From Mucilaginibacter tundrae (lineage in GTDB: Bacteria > Bacteroidota > Bacteroidia > Sphingobacteriales > Sphingobacteriaceae), in contig NZ_JACCBZ010000002.1 of NCBI RefSeq assembly GCF_013408825.1, positions 186,001-250,000 of the forward strand: a stretch of DNA of 64,000 nucleotides, given 5' to 3'. Of this stretch, positions 63,117 through 64,000 are shown one piece after another. The position numbers were made by a program, and so were the translations under genes. Numbering within the stretch: position 1 is the first letter of the stretch; each line of letters begins with the position of its first letter. Below the pieces are notes generated by a model. That model had not been told where the DNA came from. It searched no databases and saw only the letters and a program-made list of their open reading frames with translations.

Positions 63117-63788
63117 ATGACGACTATAAAAGCTTGCATATTTGATTTGGATGGTGTTATTGTTGACACCGCTGTTTACCATTATAAGGCCTGGAAACGC
63201 CTGGCCAACCAACTTGGCTTTGATTTTACCGAGGAACAAAACGAGAAACTGAAGGGTGTTAGCCGCACACGCAGTTTAGAACTGATATTGCAATGGGGCG
63301 GCATCAGTAAATCGCCTGCCGAGCAGGAGGAACTGGCTACGCTTAAAAATACCTGGTATGTGGAGATGATAAGCCACATGACGCCAAGCGAAATATTGCC
63401 GGGCGCGAAGGAGTTTTTGGTAGCTTGTCGTGCCGCTGGATTGAAGACGGCATTGGGTTCGGCGAGTAAAAACTCGATGATGATATTGGAGAAGGTGGAT
63501 ATTGTAAACCTGTTTGATGCCGTTATTGATGGCAACAAGGTTACCAAAGCCAAACCCGACCCGGAAGTGTTTTTGAAAGGCGCTGAGGCTGTTGGTGTTT
63601 CGCCGGCGGAATGCGTGGTTTTTGAAGATGCCATCGCGGGTGTTGAGGCTGCTATTACAGGCGGGATGAAGGCTGTGGGAATTGGTTCGCCGGAGGTTTT
63701 GGGCGAGGCTGATTTGGTGGTGAGCGGGTTGAATGAGATGAGTTTGGAGAAGTTGAACGCATTAGCCCCACCCAACCCTCCCCGGTAG
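63117..63788 (+). CDS. pgmB: Beta-phosphoglucomutase
   Basis: The 223-residue HAD enzyme interconverts beta-glucose 1- and 6-phosphate. The nucleophile motif is FDLDGVIVDTAVYHYKAWK (Asp 9 and the acid/base Asp 11). GVSRTRSLELIL follows, then GSASKNS (motif II), KAKPDPEVFL (Lys) and FEDAIAGVEAA (motif IV). The last residues APPNPPR and the stop codon are encoded by a REP-like box. It is followed by a GH65 phosphorylase gene, the usual partner that produces beta-glucose 1-phosphate. Confidence 0.94.
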   Translation: MTTIKACIFDLDGVIVDTAVYHYKAWKRLANQLGFDFTEEQNEKLKGVSRTRSLELILQWGGISKSPAEQEELATLKNTWYVEMISHMTPSEILPGAKEFLVACRAAGLKTALGSASKNSMMILEKVDIVNLFDAVIDGNKVTKAKPDPEVFLKGAEAVGVSPAECVVFEDAIAGVEAAITGGMKAVGIGSPEVLGEADLVVSGLNEMSLEKLNALAPPNPPR

Positions 63789-63883
63789 GGAGGGCTTTAT
63801 GCCATGGCTTATATAACAGAGTATAAATAGATTAACATGCCAAATCAAAAGTCTCCCCTACCGGGGGAGATTTAGAGGGGGCT
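63774..63883. repeat. Composite REP-like element at the 3' end of pgmB
   Basis: Box 2 (AGCCCCACCCAACCCTCCCC, then GGTAGGGAGGGCT) overlaps the pgmB stop. Box 1 (GTCTCCCCTACCGGGGGAGA, then TTTAGAGGGGGCT) lies at 63851-63883. The same pair occurs inverted at 45601-45671, and box 1 alone at 35208. Confidence 0.82.
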
Positions 63884-63892
63884 TATAGGGTT

Positions 63893-64000
63893 ATGAAAGA
63901 TTACATTAAAATAGACGAGTGGAAAATTATTGAAGAGGGTTTTGATCCTAATCATAATAAGGTATCCGAAAGTATATTTAGTCTGGGCAATGGCCGGATG
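63893..64000 (+). CDS. Glycoside hydrolase family 65 (maltose phosphorylase-like), 5' end only
   Basis: An ATG at 63893 opens a frame that runs off the window: MKDYIKIDEWKIIEEGFDPN, followed by SESIFSLGNGRM. The E-S-x-F-S-L-GNG pattern is the N-terminal signature of GH65 disaccharide phosphorylases. With pgmB immediately upstream it would split maltose (or a related disaccharide) into glucose and beta-glucose 1-phosphate. The exact substrate cannot be read from this fragment. Confidence 0.82.
   Translation, partial: MKDYIKIDEWKIIEEGFDPNHNKVSESIFSLGNGRM

Noticed and set aside
63182..63775. Long antisense open frame (197 codons) opposite pgmB
   Set aside because: It mirrors pgmB codon structure and shows no domain; pgmB itself has all HAD motifs.

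Overview
The window looks like a chromosomal segment of a Bacteroidetes bacterium, most likely Sphingobacteriaceae (Mucilaginibacter- or Pedobacter-like). This rests on Bacteroidetes-specific families (PorP/SprF, PorT, a PorG-like DUF6089 barrel, giant proteins with type IX secretion type B C-terminal domains, SusC-plug-like peptides), on several putative TAnnTTTG -7 promoter boxes, on weak ribosome-binding sites, and on several families of short dispersed palindromes. Genus is inference only.

Layout. 1-1439: 3' part of rpoN (cut by the window edge). 1513-10830: three co-directional genes on the minus strand, two giant secreted type IX cargo proteins followed by a PorP/SprF partner. 10970-15268: a Nudix-like transcription factor and a two-gene asymmetric ABC exporter. 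15481-23404: mixed housekeeping and accessory genes (GNAT, LacI regulator, CDGSH protein, truA, degenerate DEAD-box protein, VF530 protein, hydrolase, GH28, putative Zn protease). 23487-27550: a PurF-type amidotransferase, a twice-frameshifted lipoprotein gene and an ammonium transporter. 27652-36332: the membrane half of complex I (nuoH-I-J-K-L-M-N), interrupted between nuoK and nuoL by two tightly coupled genes for small secreted plug-like proteins. 36559-43947: an envelope biogenesis block (nadK, PorG-like barrel, uppS, bamA, two ompH/skp, murI). 44049-51523: CBS protein, hydrolase, YqeY, SDR, porT, ubiE/menG, a frameshifted glyoxalase, engB, a triple hairpin repeat, a UbiA prenyltransferase and a small membrane protein. 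51649-64000: glycogen/maltose metabolism (glgB, GH31, pgmB, start of a GH65 phosphorylase) together with a PiT phosphate transporter and a universal stress protein.

The most striking accessory feature is a 3.3-kb IS1595-type (ISXO2-like) transposon at about 53983-57303, between GH31 and glgB. It has near-perfect inverted ends and a target duplication, and it sits inside a dispersed REP-like palindrome. Besides its transposase it carries passenger genes: a HEPN-like protein with an R-x4-H motif, three very small ORFs and a secreted protein. The second striking feature is the pair of stand-alone SusC-plug-like miniproteins embedded in the complex I operon.

Dispersed repeats are abundant: hairpins beginning TCATTCTGA, boxes of the type CCCCTCTAAATCTCCCCC, a CCCCTCTCGAGAGGGG palindrome, a 130-bp unit repeated three times before ubiA, and a roughly 225-bp unit duplicated on both sides of PiT-usp. 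Three single-base frameshifts were found in two genes, all in or next to short homopolymers, so sequencing error must be weighed against real decay. No rRNA, tRNA or CRISPR array was seen.
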